Assembly (NCBI RefSeq): GCF_947490095.1 | Contig: NZ_CANLFS010000020.1 | Location: forward strand, 1-63,445 | Source of the DNA: an uncultured Halomonas sp. | GTDB lineage: Bacteria; Pseudomonadota; Gammaproteobacteria; Pseudomonadales; Halomonadaceae | Reading direction: 5' to 3' | Length of the DNA: 63,445 bases | Shown here: positions 8,874 to 18,394 of the stretch, one piece after another | Position numbering within the stretch: position 1 is the first letter of the stretch | How the letters are laid out: every line of letters begins with the position of its first letter | Notes under the pieces: generated by a model | Told to the model about the DNA's origin: nothing | Databases searched by the model: none | Seen by the model: the letters and a program-made list of their open reading frames with translations, nothing else | Made by a program: the position numbers and the translations under genes

Positions 8874-9100
8874 GTGTTCCTGTCTCCCTTGCTCTTGCAA
8901 GAATCGCTCTTGCGGGAATCGGCCCCGTTCGGCGAGGCGCTAGTGTCACGGTTCGATTGCGGGTCATCGTCGGCAAAGGGCAGGTTGGCCGCTTCGTCGA
9001 AGTCCGGCTTGCGCCGCTTCGAATAGGCCCACACCGTGATGCCGATGAAGACCAGGATCAGAATGCCGGTGACGATGCCGCTGACGGTGCCGCTATCCAT
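8870..9100 (-). CDS. ccoQ: cbb3-type oxidase small subunit CcoQ
   Basis: Small single-helix subunit (76 aa) that stabilises the cbb3 complex. It has one transmembrane helix at about residues 7-26, then the conserved WAYSKRRKPDFDEAANLPF segment. A polar tail of about 30 residues rich in Ser, Asp and Lys is longer than in many CcoQ proteins. It starts two bases after the ccoO stop and overlaps ccoP by four bases. Confidence 0.9.
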   Translation of the reverse strand: MDSGTVSGIVTGILILVFIGITVWAYSKRRKPDFDEAANLPFADDDPQSNRDTSASPNGADSRKSDSCKSKGDRNT

Positions 9101-9101
9101 G

Positions 9102-9707
9102 TCATTGGTCCTTGAGGACGGTGCCTAGCTGTTGCAGGAAGGCGATCAGAGCGGTGATCTCCTGTTCGCCGCGAACCTCGGCGGTGGCGCTCTCGATCTG
9201 CTCGTCGGTATAGGGCACGCCGAGGGCGCGCAGGGCGCGCATCTTCTTGGGCGTGGCCTCGCCGTCGAGGGTGTTATTGAACAGCCATGGATAGGCGGGC
9301 ATCACCGACTCGGGCACCACGTCCCGGGGATTGTAGAGGTGCGCGCGGTGCCAGTCGTCGCTATAGCGACCGCCCACGCGGGCCAGGTCCGGCCCGGTAC
9401 GCTTGGAGCCCCACAGGAAGTTGTGGTCATAGACCGTTTCGCCGGCCACGGTGTAGGGCCCATAGCGCTCGGTCTCGGCGCGGAAGGGGCGCACCATCTG
9501 TGAGTGACAGCCGACGCAACCCTCGCGGCGATAGATATCGCGCCCTTCGAGTTCCAGGGCGGTCAGCGGCTCGAGCCCCTCTACCGGCTCTGTGGTCTGC
9601 TTCTGGAAGAACAGTGGCACCACCTCGGCGAGGCCACCGAAGCTGATGACCACCAGAATCAGCACGGTGAGCAGGCCGACGTTCTTTTCGACGATCTCGT
9701 GTCTCAT
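9102..9707 (-). CDS. ccoO: cbb3-type oxidase monoheme subunit CcoO
   Basis: Membrane-anchored monoheme cytochrome c subunit of the cbb3 oxidase, 201 aa. One N-terminal helix (about 10-33) is followed by the periplasmic domain with the heme site CVGCH (64-68) in the conserved context [15 protein letters not shown]. The candidate axial Met is in [11 protein letters not shown]. The length matches the family. It lies 23 bp after ccoN, in the standard N-O-Q-P order. Confidence 0.96.
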   Translation of the reverse strand: MRHEIVEKNVGLLTVLILVVISFGGLAEVVPLFFQKQTTEPVEGLEPLTALELEGRDIYRREGCVGCHSQMVRPFRAETERYGPYTVAGETVYDHNFLWGSKRTGPDLARVGGRYSDDWHRAHLYNPRDVVPESVMPAYPWLFNNTLDGEATPKKMRALRALGVPYTDEQIESATAEVRGEQEITALIAFLQQLGTVLKDQ

Positions 9708-9730
9708 TGCAAGTCTCGTTCCCTGTGGGC

Positions 9731-11155
<1,425 letters not shown>

Positions 11156-11197
11156 GTCGGGTTCCCATCGAACGCGGTAGGAGATTAAAGCTGCGTC

Positions 11198-11239
11198 AGT
11201 TTGTCACTGATGCGGCCTCCCTGAGGTGATGCAGATCAA
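11198..11239 (-). promoter_or_regulatory. Anr/FNR box and promoter of ccoNOQP
   Basis: On the minus strand TTGATCTGCATCAC (11226-11239) matches nine of ten bases of the FNR consensus TTGAT-N4-ATCAA. A TGA-CAAACT extended -10 element is centred 32 bp downstream, the class II activator distance. The ccoN start is about 45 bp further on. Confidence 0.8.
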
Positions 11240-11319
11240 TTCGCGGGGGATTCTACCCTAGCGGAGCCATATCCTGAACACGCCAATCGGCGTAGTTGGC
11301 GAACTTTTAAGGAGATCGC

Positions 11320-12069
11320 GTGTCGGATTCCATCCTCGAGCCTCATGACGGGCCCCACGATTCGCTCACCCCGGCGCAGTGCCGTGAACGCCTCCTGAGA
11401 GGCGAGCGCGGGTCCTGGTATTTGCCTGACGGCCCCCTGGTCGTCTGCGGTGAGGCGCGTGTAGGTCGGCTGCTGATGGCCCATGGTGCCGGCGCGGGTC
11501 AGGATTCCACGTTCTTGCAACGCCTGCGAGGCGGCCTGGCAAGACACGGCGTTCAGACCCTCGCCATCGAGTTCGCCTACCTCCAGCAGATGCGCCGCGA
11601 GGGGCGTCGTCGCCCACCACCGAGGGTCGACCGGCTGGTGGAGGAGATGGCGACCTGGTGCGACACTCTGTCACACCCGGGGTTGGCTCCCTTGTGGCTG
11701 GGAGGCAAGTCCATGGGGGGGCGAGTGGCCAGCCTGCTCGCCGCCCGTGAGGGCGCCCCGGGCCTGGTGCTGTGTGGCTACCCCTTCCATCCGCCACGCA
11801 AGCCGGAGCGCCAACGCCTCGATCACTGGCCGCGACTCCGCTGCCCCACCCTGGTCGTGCAGGGGAGTCGTGACCCCTTCGGTACCCGTGAGGAGGTGAG
11901 GGGATATGCCCTGCCCGAGGTGGCACGCCTGCACTGGCTGGAGGATGGTGACCACGACTGGAAGCCGCGGCGCGTCAGCGGCAGACATCAGGAGCAGCTG
12001 ATCGACGAGGGGGGCGCCACGATCGCTGCCTTCATGGGCGAGTCGACGCGATTCGATAAAAGGCGTTGA
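11320..12069 (+). CDS. Alpha/beta-fold hydrolase (KANL3/TEX30-like family)
   Basis: Cytoplasmic alpha/beta hydrolase of 249 aa with no known substrate. An oxyanion segment AHGAGAGQDS (54-63) precedes the nucleophile elbow GGKSMGGR, with Ser131 as nucleophile. The likely acid is Asp185 in GSRDPFG, and the likely base is His212 in DGDHDW. These are features of the small KANL3/TEX30-like hydrolase family common in Proteobacteria. Translation starts at GTG, supported by AAGGAG at 11309-11314. It is divergent from ccoN. Its stop codon overlaps the -35 box of the downstream tRNA promoter. Confidence 0.8.
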   Translation: MSDSILEPHDGPHDSLTPAQCRERLLRGERGSWYLPDGPLVVCGEARVGRLLMAHGAGAGQDSTFLQRLRGGLARHGVQTLAIEFAYLQQMRREGRRRPPPRVDRLVEEMATWCDTLSHPGLAPLWLGGKSMGGRVASLLAAREGAPGLVLCGYPFHPPRKPERQRLDHWPRLRCPTLVVQGSRDPFGTREEVRGYALPEVARLHWLEDGDHDWKPRRVSGRHQEQLIDEGGATIAAFMGESTRFDKRR

Positions 12070-12093
12070 CATTCGAGGCCGCCCCTGTAGAAT
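12066..12093 (+). promoter_or_regulatory. Promoter of the Val/Asp tRNA array
   Basis: A consensus -35 TTGACA (12066-12071) and a TAGAAT -10 (12088-12093) are 16 bp apart. The -35 contains the TGA stop codon of the preceding hydrolase gene. A GC-rich stretch follows the -10, as is common at stringently controlled stable-RNA promoters. Confidence 0.8.
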
Positions 12094-12121
12094 GCAGCGC
12101 CACGTACCGGGGGTCGTACCG

Positions 12122-12197
12122 GGGTGGTTAGCTCAGTTGGGAGAGCACCAGCCTTACAAGCTGGGGGTCACTGGTTCGAACCCAGTACCACCCACCA
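12122..12197 (+). tRNA. tRNA-Val (TAC)
   Basis: A 76-nt cloverleaf with acceptor stem GGGTGGT/ACCACCC and anticodon loop CTTACAA giving anticodon TAC. The T-arm contains GGTTCGAACCC, and CCA is encoded at 12195-12197. First gene of a five-tRNA array. Confidence 0.95.
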
Positions 12198-12235
12198 CTG
12201 CTTCGGCAGTCCCGATTACGTAGGCAACACGCAGC

Positions 12236-12312
12236 GGACTGGTAGTTCAGTTGGTTAGAATGCCGGCCTGTCACGCCGGAGGTCGCGGGTTCGAGTCCCG
12301 TCCAGTCCGCCA
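12236..12312 (+). tRNA. tRNA-Asp (GTC), copy 1
   Basis: A 77-nt cloverleaf with acceptor GGACTGG/CCAGTCC, anticodon loop CTGTCAC (GTC) and T-arm GGGTTCGAGTCCC. CCA is encoded. It appears identical to copy 3 at 12553. Confidence 0.95.
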
Positions 12313-12339
12313 ACGTGTTTCCACAGTCAGTCCTTTTGC

Positions 12340-12416
12340 GGACCGGTAGTTCAGTTGGTTAGAATGCCGGCCTGTCACGCCGGAGGTCGCGGGTTCGAGT
12401 CCCGTCCGGTCCGCCA
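12340..12416 (+). tRNA. tRNA-Asp (GTC), copy 2
   Basis: Same as copy 1 except for the acceptor stem, which reads GGACCGG/CCGGTCC. A T-A pair is replaced by C-G with both strands changed, so pairing is kept. CCA is encoded. Confidence 0.95.
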
Positions 12417-12472
12417 TCAAGGCCTGATGTAGTGAATAGTAGTAGAAAGTGTAGTATCTTGTGCGATTGCGT

Positions 12473-12549
12473 GGGTGATTAGCTCAGTTGGTTAGAGCAC
12501 CAGCCTCACATGCTGGGGGTCACTGGTTCGAATCCGGTATCACCCACCA
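12473..12549 (+). tRNA. tRNA-Val (CAC)
   Basis: A 77-nt cloverleaf with acceptor GGGTGAT/ATCACCC and anticodon loop CTCACAT, giving CAC for the GUG codon. CCA is encoded. It differs from the TAC isoacceptor in the acceptor stem, D-loop and anticodon loop. Confidence 0.93.
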
Positions 12550-12552
12550 CGC

Positions 12553-12629
12553 GGACTGGTAGTTCAGTTGGTTAGAATGCCGGCCTGTCACGCCGGAGGT
12601 CGCGGGTTCGAGTCCCGTCCAGTCCGCCA
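12553..12629 (+). tRNA. tRNA-Asp (GTC), copy 3
   Basis: A 77-nt tRNA-Asp with acceptor GGACTGG/CCAGTCC and anticodon GTC, starting three bases after the CCA of tRNA-Val(CAC). It is the last gene of the array and is followed by a strong terminator. Confidence 0.95.
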
Positions 12630-12646
12630 TTATCGCCACGAATTCC

Positions 12647-12678
12647 AAAAGCCCCGGGCCCAGCGCCCGGGGCTTTTT
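12647..12678 (+). terminator. Rho-independent terminator of the tRNA array
   Basis: A perfect 9-bp GC stem (GCCCCGGGC/GCCCGGGGC) has a five-base loop, is preceded by AAAA and followed by TTTTT. The stem extends to 13 bp with the A/T pairs. Confidence 0.95.
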
Positions 12679-12860
12679 CGTTATATGCCACACCCCTCGG
12701 GGCTTCGGGCTCTTCCTTCTGTGTAGACCGTCTGTGTAGACCGTCCTTTCTCTCCGGACAAAACTGTCATACAGTTGTTTGAATATTCGTGGCTGTGTTC
12801 GGGCGCCGTGTCTCGCCGGTGCCTCTGAATCAGCGTTGTTCAAATAACAGGAGTGTCGCC

Positions 12861-14873
12861 GTGGCCGCCTATTCGCGCATTTTTCAGCCATTGAAACTCG
12901 GTCATCTTACTCTGCCCAATCGAGTGTTGATGGGGTCCATGCATACCAACCTGGAGGAGAGGCCGGGAGGCTTCGAGCGCCTGGCGGCCTTCTATGCCGA
13001 GCGGGCCCGGGAGGGCGTCGGGCTGATCGTCACCGGCGGTATTGCCCCCAACCCCGAGGGTGCCGTCTTTCAGGGCGCGGCGACCCTCGAAGAGGACGCG
13101 CAGCTGGACGATCATCGTCGAGTGATCGAGGCGGTACACGCCGAAGGCGGACGGATCTGCATGCAGATCCTCCACGCCGGTCGCTATGCCTATACGCCGG
13201 AGCTCGTGGCGCCCTCGGCGATTCAGGCCCCGATCAATCCCTTCGCCCCTCGGGCGCTAGCCAGCGACGAGGTGGAGCGCCAGGTCGAGGACTATGTGCG
13301 CTGTGCGACACTGGCCAAGCGGGCCGGCTATGACGGCGTGGAGGTGATGGGCTCCGAGGGATATCTGATCAACCAGTTCATCTGCCGGCGCACCAATCAT
13401 CGAGAGGATGAGTGGGGAGGCGCCTTCGAGAACCGGATCCGCTTCCCGCTGGAGGTGATGCGCCGCATTCGTGCGGCGGTCGGCAATGAGTTCGCGGTGA
13501 TCTTTCGCCTCTCCATGATCGACCTGGTGGAGGACGGCAGCACCCACGATGAGGTGGTCGCCCTGGCCAAGGCGCTCGAGGCCGCCGGGGCCGATGCGCT
13601 CAACACCGGCATCGGCTGGCATGAGGCCCGGGTGCCGACCATCGTCACCAGCGTGCCCCGGGCGGCGTTCACGGAGGTGACCCGCAGGCTGAAGGGGGAG
13701 GTCTCGCTTCCGCTGATTACCACCAATCGCATCAATATGCCCGAGGTCGCCGAGCGAGTGCTGGCCGAAGGGCATGCCGACATGGTCAGCATGGCACGCC
13801 CCTTCCTGGCCGACCCGGCCTGGGTCAGCAAGGCGGCGGCGGGGCGCAGCGAGGAGATCAATACCTGCATCGCCTGTAATCAGGCCTGCCTGGATCATAC
13901 CTTCGAGGGCAAGCCGACGTCCTGCCTGGTCAATCCCCGCGCCGGTCATGAGACCGAGCTTCTGGTCGAGCCGGCGGTCGCGCCGCGCCGCGTCGCCGTG
14001 GTCGGTGGCGGGCCGGCCGGCCTGGCGGCGGCGCTCACGGCGGCCGAGCGCGGCCATGCGGTCACCCTCTTCGAGCGCGATAGCGAGTTGGGCGGCCAAT
14101 TCCATTATGCCCGCCAGATTCCCGGCAAGGAGGAGTTCAACGAGACCCTGCGTTACTTCCGAGTGATGCTCGACAAGCATCGCGTCGAGGTGCGGCTGGA
14201 CTGTGCGGCGGATGCCGCCATGCTGGCCGACTTCGATGCGGTGGTGCTGGCCAGCGGCGTGCGGCCGCGGCGACTCACGTTGCCCGGCAGCGACCACCCC
14301 AGCGTGATGGGCTATCCCGAGGCCATCCTGCATCCCGAGCGGGTAGGGCGCCGGGTGGCGATCATCGGGGCGGGGGGGATCGGCTTCGATGTGGCGGAGC
14401 TGCTGACCCATGTCGGCCAGCCGTCCCTGGATGCCGGGGCCTGGTGTGCGGAGTGGGGGGTGGATCTCACCGTCTCCTCGCCGGGCGGGCTCAAGGCGCC
14501 CGAGCGGCCCGAGGTAGCGCGCCAGGTCTTCCTGCTTCAACGCAAGCGCTCCAAGCCGGGCAAGGGCCTCGGCAAGACGACGGGCTGGGTGCATCGCGCC
14601 TCGCTCCGGCAGCGCGGCGTGGAGACCCTGGCCGGCTGTGAGTATCGGCATATCGATGATGCCGGCCTGCATATCCTGCATGCCGACGAGCCTCGCCTGC
14701 TGGAAGTCGATACGGTGGTGGTCTGTGCCGGCCAGGAGTCGGTGCGTGACCTCTATGAGCCGCTCCGGGACGCCGGGGTGGCGGTCCACCTGATCGGCGG
14801 TGCCCACGAGCCCGGCGAGCTGGATGCCAAGCGTGCCATCGACCAGGGAACGCGAGTGGCGGCGGCGCTTTAA
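12861..14873 (+). CDS. fadH: NADPH-dependent 2,4-dienoyl-CoA reductase FadH
   Basis: Iron-sulfur flavoenzyme that reduces 2,4-dienoyl-CoA during beta-oxidation of unsaturated fatty acids. From the GTG at 12861 the protein is 670 aa, matching E. coli FadH (672). The N-terminal TIM-barrel Old Yellow Enzyme domain has Tyr168 (GSEGYLINQF) and His254 as likely acid residues. The [4Fe-4S] ligands are Cys336, 339, 343 and 355 (CIACNQAC and SCLVNP). The C-terminal part has an FAD site, GGGPAG (382-387), and an NAD(P) site, IGAGGIGFD. The start is set by AGGAG at 12849-12853 and alignment to FadH; the 24-codon upstream extension is not homologous. It stands alone, between the tRNA array and the PrkA cluster. 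Confidence 0.94.
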   Translation: MAAYSRIFQPLKLGHLTLPNRVLMGSMHTNLEERPGGFERLAAFYAERAREGVGLIVTGGIAPNPEGAVFQGAATLEEDAQLDDHRRVIEAVHAEGGRICMQILHAGRYAYTPELVAPSAIQAPINPFAPRALASDEVERQVEDYVRCATLAKRAGYDGVEVMGSEGYLINQFICRRTNHREDEWGGAFENRIRFPLEVMRRIRAAVGNEFAVIFRLSMIDLVEDGSTHDEVVALAKALEAAGADALNTGIGWHEARVPTIVTSVPRAAFTEVTRRLKGEVSLPLITTNRINMPEVAERVLAEGHADMVSMARPFLADPAWVSKAAAGRSEEINTCIACNQACLDHTFEGKPTSCLVNPRAGHETELLVEPAVAPRRVAVVGGGPAGLAAALTAAERGHAVTLFERDSELGGQFHYARQIPGKEEFNETLRYFRVMLDKHRVEVRLDCAADAAMLADFDAVVLASGVRPRRLTLPGSDHPSVMGYPEAILHPERVGRRVAIIGAGGIGFDVAELLTHVGQPSLDAGAWCAEWGVDLTVSSPGGLKAPERPEVARQVFLLQRKRSKPGKGLGKTTGWVHRASLRQRGVETLAGCEYRHIDDAGLHILHADEPRLLEVDTVVVCAGQESVRDLYEPLRDAGVAVHLIGGAHEPGELDAKRAIDQGTRVAAAL

Positions 14874-14890
14874 CCGCCGCTCGCCGGTTC

Positions 14891-14931
14891 CGCCACGGGC
14901 CTGCCGCCTGCGAAGGGGCAGGCCCGTGGCG
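14891..14931 (+). terminator. Strong inverted repeat after fadH, probable terminator
   Basis: A perfect 15-bp inverted repeat (14891-14905 and 14917-14931) has an 11-nt loop, 18 bp after the fadH stop. It lacks a T-tract, so it may be a Rho-assisted terminator or an mRNA 3' end stabiliser. The rest of the 233-bp gap to prkA shows nothing I can name. Confidence 0.55.
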
Positions 14932-15106
14932 TTGAGTGACCCGCCATCGAAACATCGAACCCTCCCGCTCTCATTGCGTCTACAGGTGTAGGCGAAGCGT
15001 TGACTCGCTATCCGCTGAACAAGAGCCCGCCTGGCTACGCTGAGAGTGACCCAGTTCTCGTGCGCCCATGGGCCGGCGCCGAGCCATCGGGCTTAAGGAG
15101 GCATCG

Positions 15107-17029
15107 ATGAGCATCTTCGATCATGTACAGAACCGTTTCGCTCGCGTCCAGCAGGAGGAAATGAGCCTGCAGGAGTACCTGGCGCTGTGTCGCGAGGAGC
15201 CGCTGGCCTATGCCTCGGCCGCCGAGCGAATGCTTCAGGCGATCGGCGAGCCGGAGGTCATCGACACGGCCAAGGATCCCCGGCTTTCACGCATCTTCTC
15301 CAACAAGGTGATTCGCCGCTATCCGGCCTTCGCCGAGTTCTACGGCATGGAGGAGGCGATCGAGCAGATCGTCGCCTACTTCCGGCATGCCGCCCAGGGC
15401 CTGGAGGAACGCAAGCAGATCCTCTATCTGCTGGGGCCGGTGGGGGGCGGCAAGTCATCGCTGGCCGAGCGCCTCAAGTTGCTGATGGAGAAGGTGCCTT
15501 TCTATGCCATCAAGGATTCGCCGGTCTACGAGTCTCCCCTGGGGCTGTTCTCGCCCGAAGAGGACGGGGCGCTGCTGGAGGAGGAGTACCGGATCCCCCG
15601 TCGCTATCTGAAGAGCGTGATGTCGCCCTGGGCGGCCAAGCGGCTCAGGGAGTACGGCGGTGATATCAGCCAGTTCAAGGTGGTGAGGCTCTATCCGTCG
15701 CGGCTGAATCAGATCGCCGTCTCCAAGACCGAACCGGGCGACGAGAACAACCAGGACATCTCGTCGCTGGTGGGCAAGGTGGACATCCGCCAGCTCGAAC
15801 TTTACTCCCAGGATGACCCCGATGCCTACAGCTTCTCCGGTGGGCTGTGTCGCGCCAACCAGGGGTTGATGGAGTTCGTCGAGATGTTCAAGGCGCCGAT
15901 CAAGGTGCTCCATCCGCTGCTGACCGCCACCCAGGAGAGCAACTACAACCCCACCGAAGGCATGGGCGCCATCCCCTTCGAGGGCGTGGTCCTGGCCCAC
16001 TCCAACGAGAGCGAGTGGCAGACCTTCCGCAACAACCGCAATAACGAGGCCTTCCTGGATCGGGTCTATATCGTCAAGATTCCCTACTGCCTGAGGGTCT
16101 CCGAGGAAATCAGCATCTATCGGAAGCTGCTGGAGCACTCCTCGCTGGCCGAGGCGCCCTGTGCCCCGGATACGCTGCGCATGCTGGCGCAGTTTTCGGT
16201 GCTCTCGCGGCTCAATGAGCCGGAGAACTCCAGCGTCTACTCCAAGATGCGGGTCTACGACGGCGAGAACCTCAAGGATACCGATCCCAAGGCCAAGTCG
16301 ATTCAGGAATATCGCGATGCCGCCGGAGTCGATGAGGGCATGAACGGGCTCTCTACCCGCTTCGCCTTCAAGATACTGGCCAAGGTGTTCAACTTCGACG
16401 GCCATGAAGTGGCGGCCAACCCGGTGCATCTGCTTTACGTACTGGAGCAGCGCCTGGAGCAGGAGCAGCTGCCGAGCGAGACTTTCGAGCGCTATCTACG
16501 CTTCATCAAGGAGTTCCTGGCCCCCCGCTACGTGGACTTTATCGGCAAGGAGATCCAGACCGCCTATCTCGAGTCCTACTCCGAGTACGGCCAGAACATC
16601 TTCGATCGCTACGTGACCTACGCCGACTTCTGGATCCAGGACCAGGAGTACCGTGACCCCGAGACCGGCGAGTTCCTCGACCGCCAGGCCCTCAACGAGG
16701 ACCTGGAGAAGATCGAGAAGCCGGCGGGTATCTCCAACCCCAAGGACTTCCGCCACGAGGTGGTCAACTTCGTGCTGCGGGCGCGGGCCCAGAACAATGG
16801 CATGAACCCCAGCTGGCAGTCCTACGAGAAGCTGCGCGGGGTGATCGAGCACAAGATGTTCGCCAATACCGAGGAGCTGTTGCCGGTGATCTCCTTCAAT
16901 GCCAAGGCCTCCAGCGCCGACCAGCAGAAGCACGAGGACTTCGTGGCACGCATGGTGGAGCGTGGCTATACCGAGAAACAGGTGCGCCTGCTCTCCGAGT
17001 GGTACCTGCGGGTACGCAAGTCTCAGTAG
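15107..17029 (+). CDS. prkA: PrkA family serine protein kinase / AAA+ protein (YeaG)
   Basis: Cytoplasmic PrkA protein of 640 aa (E. coli YeaG is 644), linked to stationary-phase, nitrogen-starvation and stress responses; both kinase and AAA+ protease activity have been proposed for the family. The N-terminal AAA+ PrkA domain has Walker A GPVGGGKSS (Lys116), and the C-terminal kinase-like domain is complete. The ATG at 15107 is chosen because AAGGAGG (15095-15101) precedes it and MSIFDHVQNRF aligns with YeaG. It is the first gene of a prkA-yeaH-spoVR cluster with gaps of 51 and 27 bp, so the three are likely cotranscribed. Confidence 0.95.
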   Translation: MSIFDHVQNRFARVQQEEMSLQEYLALCREEPLAYASAAERMLQAIGEPEVIDTAKDPRLSRIFSNKVIRRYPAFAEFYGMEEAIEQIVAYFRHAAQGLEERKQILYLLGPVGGGKSSLAERLKLLMEKVPFYAIKDSPVYESPLGLFSPEEDGALLEEEYRIPRRYLKSVMSPWAAKRLREYGGDISQFKVVRLYPSRLNQIAVSKTEPGDENNQDISSLVGKVDIRQLELYSQDDPDAYSFSGGLCRANQGLMEFVEMFKAPIKVLHPLLTATQESNYNPTEGMGAIPFEGVVLAHSNESEWQTFRNNRNNEAFLDRVYIVKIPYCLRVSEEISIYRKLLEHSSLAEAPCAPDTLRMLAQFSVLSRLNEPENSSVYSKMRVYDGENLKDTDPKAKSIQEYRDAAGVDEGMNGLSTRFAFKILAKVFNFDGHEVAANPVHLLYVLEQRLEQEQLPSETFERYLRFIKEFLAPRYVDFIGKEIQTAYLESYSEYGQNIFDRYVTYADFWIQDQEYRDPETGEFLDRQALNEDLEKIEKPAGISNPKDFRHEVVNFVLRARAQNNGMNPSWQSYEKLRGVIEHKMFANTEELLPVISFNAKASSADQQKHEDFVARMVERGYTEKQVRLLSEWYLRVRKSQ

Positions 17030-17037
17030 CCCGACGC

Positions 17038-17067
17038 CGCGCCGTGGCGGCAGGCTCCCACGGCGCG
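17038..17067 (+). other. Intercistronic hairpin between prkA and yeaH
   Basis: A perfect 10-bp inverted repeat (17038-17047 and 17058-17067) with a 10-nt loop lies just before the yeaH ribosome binding site (AGGAGA near 17069). It has no T-tract. It could tune relative expression of prkA and yeaH by partial termination or mRNA stabilisation. Confidence 0.45.
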
Positions 17068-17080
17068 CAGGAGAGTTGCC

Positions 17081-18367
17081 ATGAGCTACTTTATCGATCG
17101 GCGGGCGAATGCCAAGCACAAGAGCGCGGTCAATCGGCAGCGCTTCCTCGACCGCTATCGCACCCATATCAAACGCTCCGTGGAAGAGGCCGTGAATCGG
17201 CGCTCGATCACCGACATGGAACGCGGTGAGAAGGTATCGATTCCCACCCGCGATATCTCGGAGCCGGTATTCCAGCATGGCGCCGGTGGCAAGCGTCGCA
17301 TTATCGCCCCCGGCAACCAGGAGTTCGTGGAGGGGGATCGCCTGCAGCGCCCGAGTGGCGGCGGCGGGGGAGATGGCGCCGGCGAGGGAGGGGCGTCCAA
17401 CCAGGGCGAGGGCATGGACGAGTTCGCCTTTACCCTCTCCCGGGAGGAGTTTCTCGATTTCGTCTTCGATGGCCTGGAGTTACCCCATCTGGAGCGCAAG
17501 GCGATGGTGGACCTCGACGAGGTGCGTCCGGTACGGGCGGGGGTCTCCAAGGAGGGGGTGCCGGCGCGAGTCAATATCGTGCGCTCCATGCGTGAGGCCC
17601 ATGCCCGTCGCATCGCCATGCGTGCACCGATTCGTCGCGCCCTGCGCGATGCCCGCGACGCGCTGGAGGCCGAGGAGCGCAAGGACCCGGTGTTGCGCAA
17701 CCCGGCGCGCATCGCCGAGCTCAAGGCGGAGATCGAACGCCTCGAGAAGCGTCTCGAGGCGGTGCCCTTCATCGACACCTATGACCTTCGCTACAACCAT
17801 CTGGTCAATCAGCCGCAGCCGTCCAGCAAGGCCGTGATGTTCTGCGTCATGGACGTGTCCGGCTCCATGACCCAGGCCCACAAGGACATCGCCAAGCGCT
17901 TCTTCCTGCTGCTTTACCTGTTTCTCGAACGCAACTACGAGAAGGTCGAACTGGTCTTCGTTCGCCACCATACCGCCGCCCGGGAGGTGGACGAGGAGGA
18001 GTTCTTCTATTCGCGTGAGACCGGCGGCACCATCGTGTCCAGTGCGCTGTCGCTGGTGGATGAGATCATCGCCGAGCGCTACCCGCCGGGCCAGTGGAAC
18101 CTCTACGTCGCCCAGGCCTCGGACGGCGATAACTGGGATGACGATTCGATCACCTGTCGTGACCTGTTGATCAGAAAGCTGATGCCGCGCGTGCAGTATT
18201 TCACCTATGTGGAAATCACCCCCCATGCCCACCAGGCCCTCTGGGAGGAGTACGAAACCGTGGCCACCGAGTTTCCGGCGCGTTTTGCCATGCGCCAGAT
18301 CGTCGAAGCCGGAGATATCTACCCGGTGTTTCGCGAGCTGTTCAAGCGCCGCGTTGCCGGCGGCTGA
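17081..18367 (+). CDS. yeaH: YeaH/YhbH family VWA-domain protein
   Basis: DUF444 protein of 428 aa, genetically tied to PrkA in many bacteria. The N-terminal half is basic and charged ([20 protein letters not shown]), followed by a low-complexity Gly stretch at about 86-102. The C-terminal half is a von Willebrand A-like domain with MIDAS motif DVSGS (Asp258, Ser260, Ser262). Family members are thought to act with PrkA and SpoVR in adaptation to starvation or stress; the biochemical role is not established. AGGAGAG precedes the ATG. Confidence 0.93.
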   Translation: MSYFIDRRANAKHKSAVNRQRFLDRYRTHIKRSVEEAVNRRSITDMERGEKVSIPTRDISEPVFQHGAGGKRRIIAPGNQEFVEGDRLQRPSGGGGGDGAGEGGASNQGEGMDEFAFTLSREEFLDFVFDGLELPHLERKAMVDLDEVRPVRAGVSKEGVPARVNIVRSMREAHARRIAMRAPIRRALRDARDALEAEERKDPVLRNPARIAELKAEIERLEKRLEAVPFIDTYDLRYNHLVNQPQPSSKAVMFCVMDVSGSMTQAHKDIAKRFFLLLYLFLERNYEKVELVFVRHHTAAREVDEEEFFYSRETGGTIVSSALSLVDEIIAERYPPGQWNLYVAQASDGDNWDDDSITCRDLLIRKLMPRVQYFTYVEITPHAHQALWEEYETVATEFPARFAMRQIVEAGDIYPVFRELFKRRVAGG

Positions 18368-18394
18368 GGGCCGGTCAGTGGCCGAGGAGGCAAG

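Noticed and set aside
12128..12313. Short minus-strand ORF with a DWTGLEPATSGVTGRHSNQL-like peptide, repeated at 12520-12891
   Set aside because: It is the antisense of the tRNA-Val and tRNA-Asp genes; such peptides are a well-known annotation artefact.
12122..12629. tRNA array as an integrated element attachment site
   Set aside because: No integrase, no partial tRNA copies and no change in base composition on either side.
13257..14807. A 516-aa antisense frame inside fadH
   Set aside because: Shadow of fadH. It lacks any known motif, while the plus strand encodes a complete enzyme.
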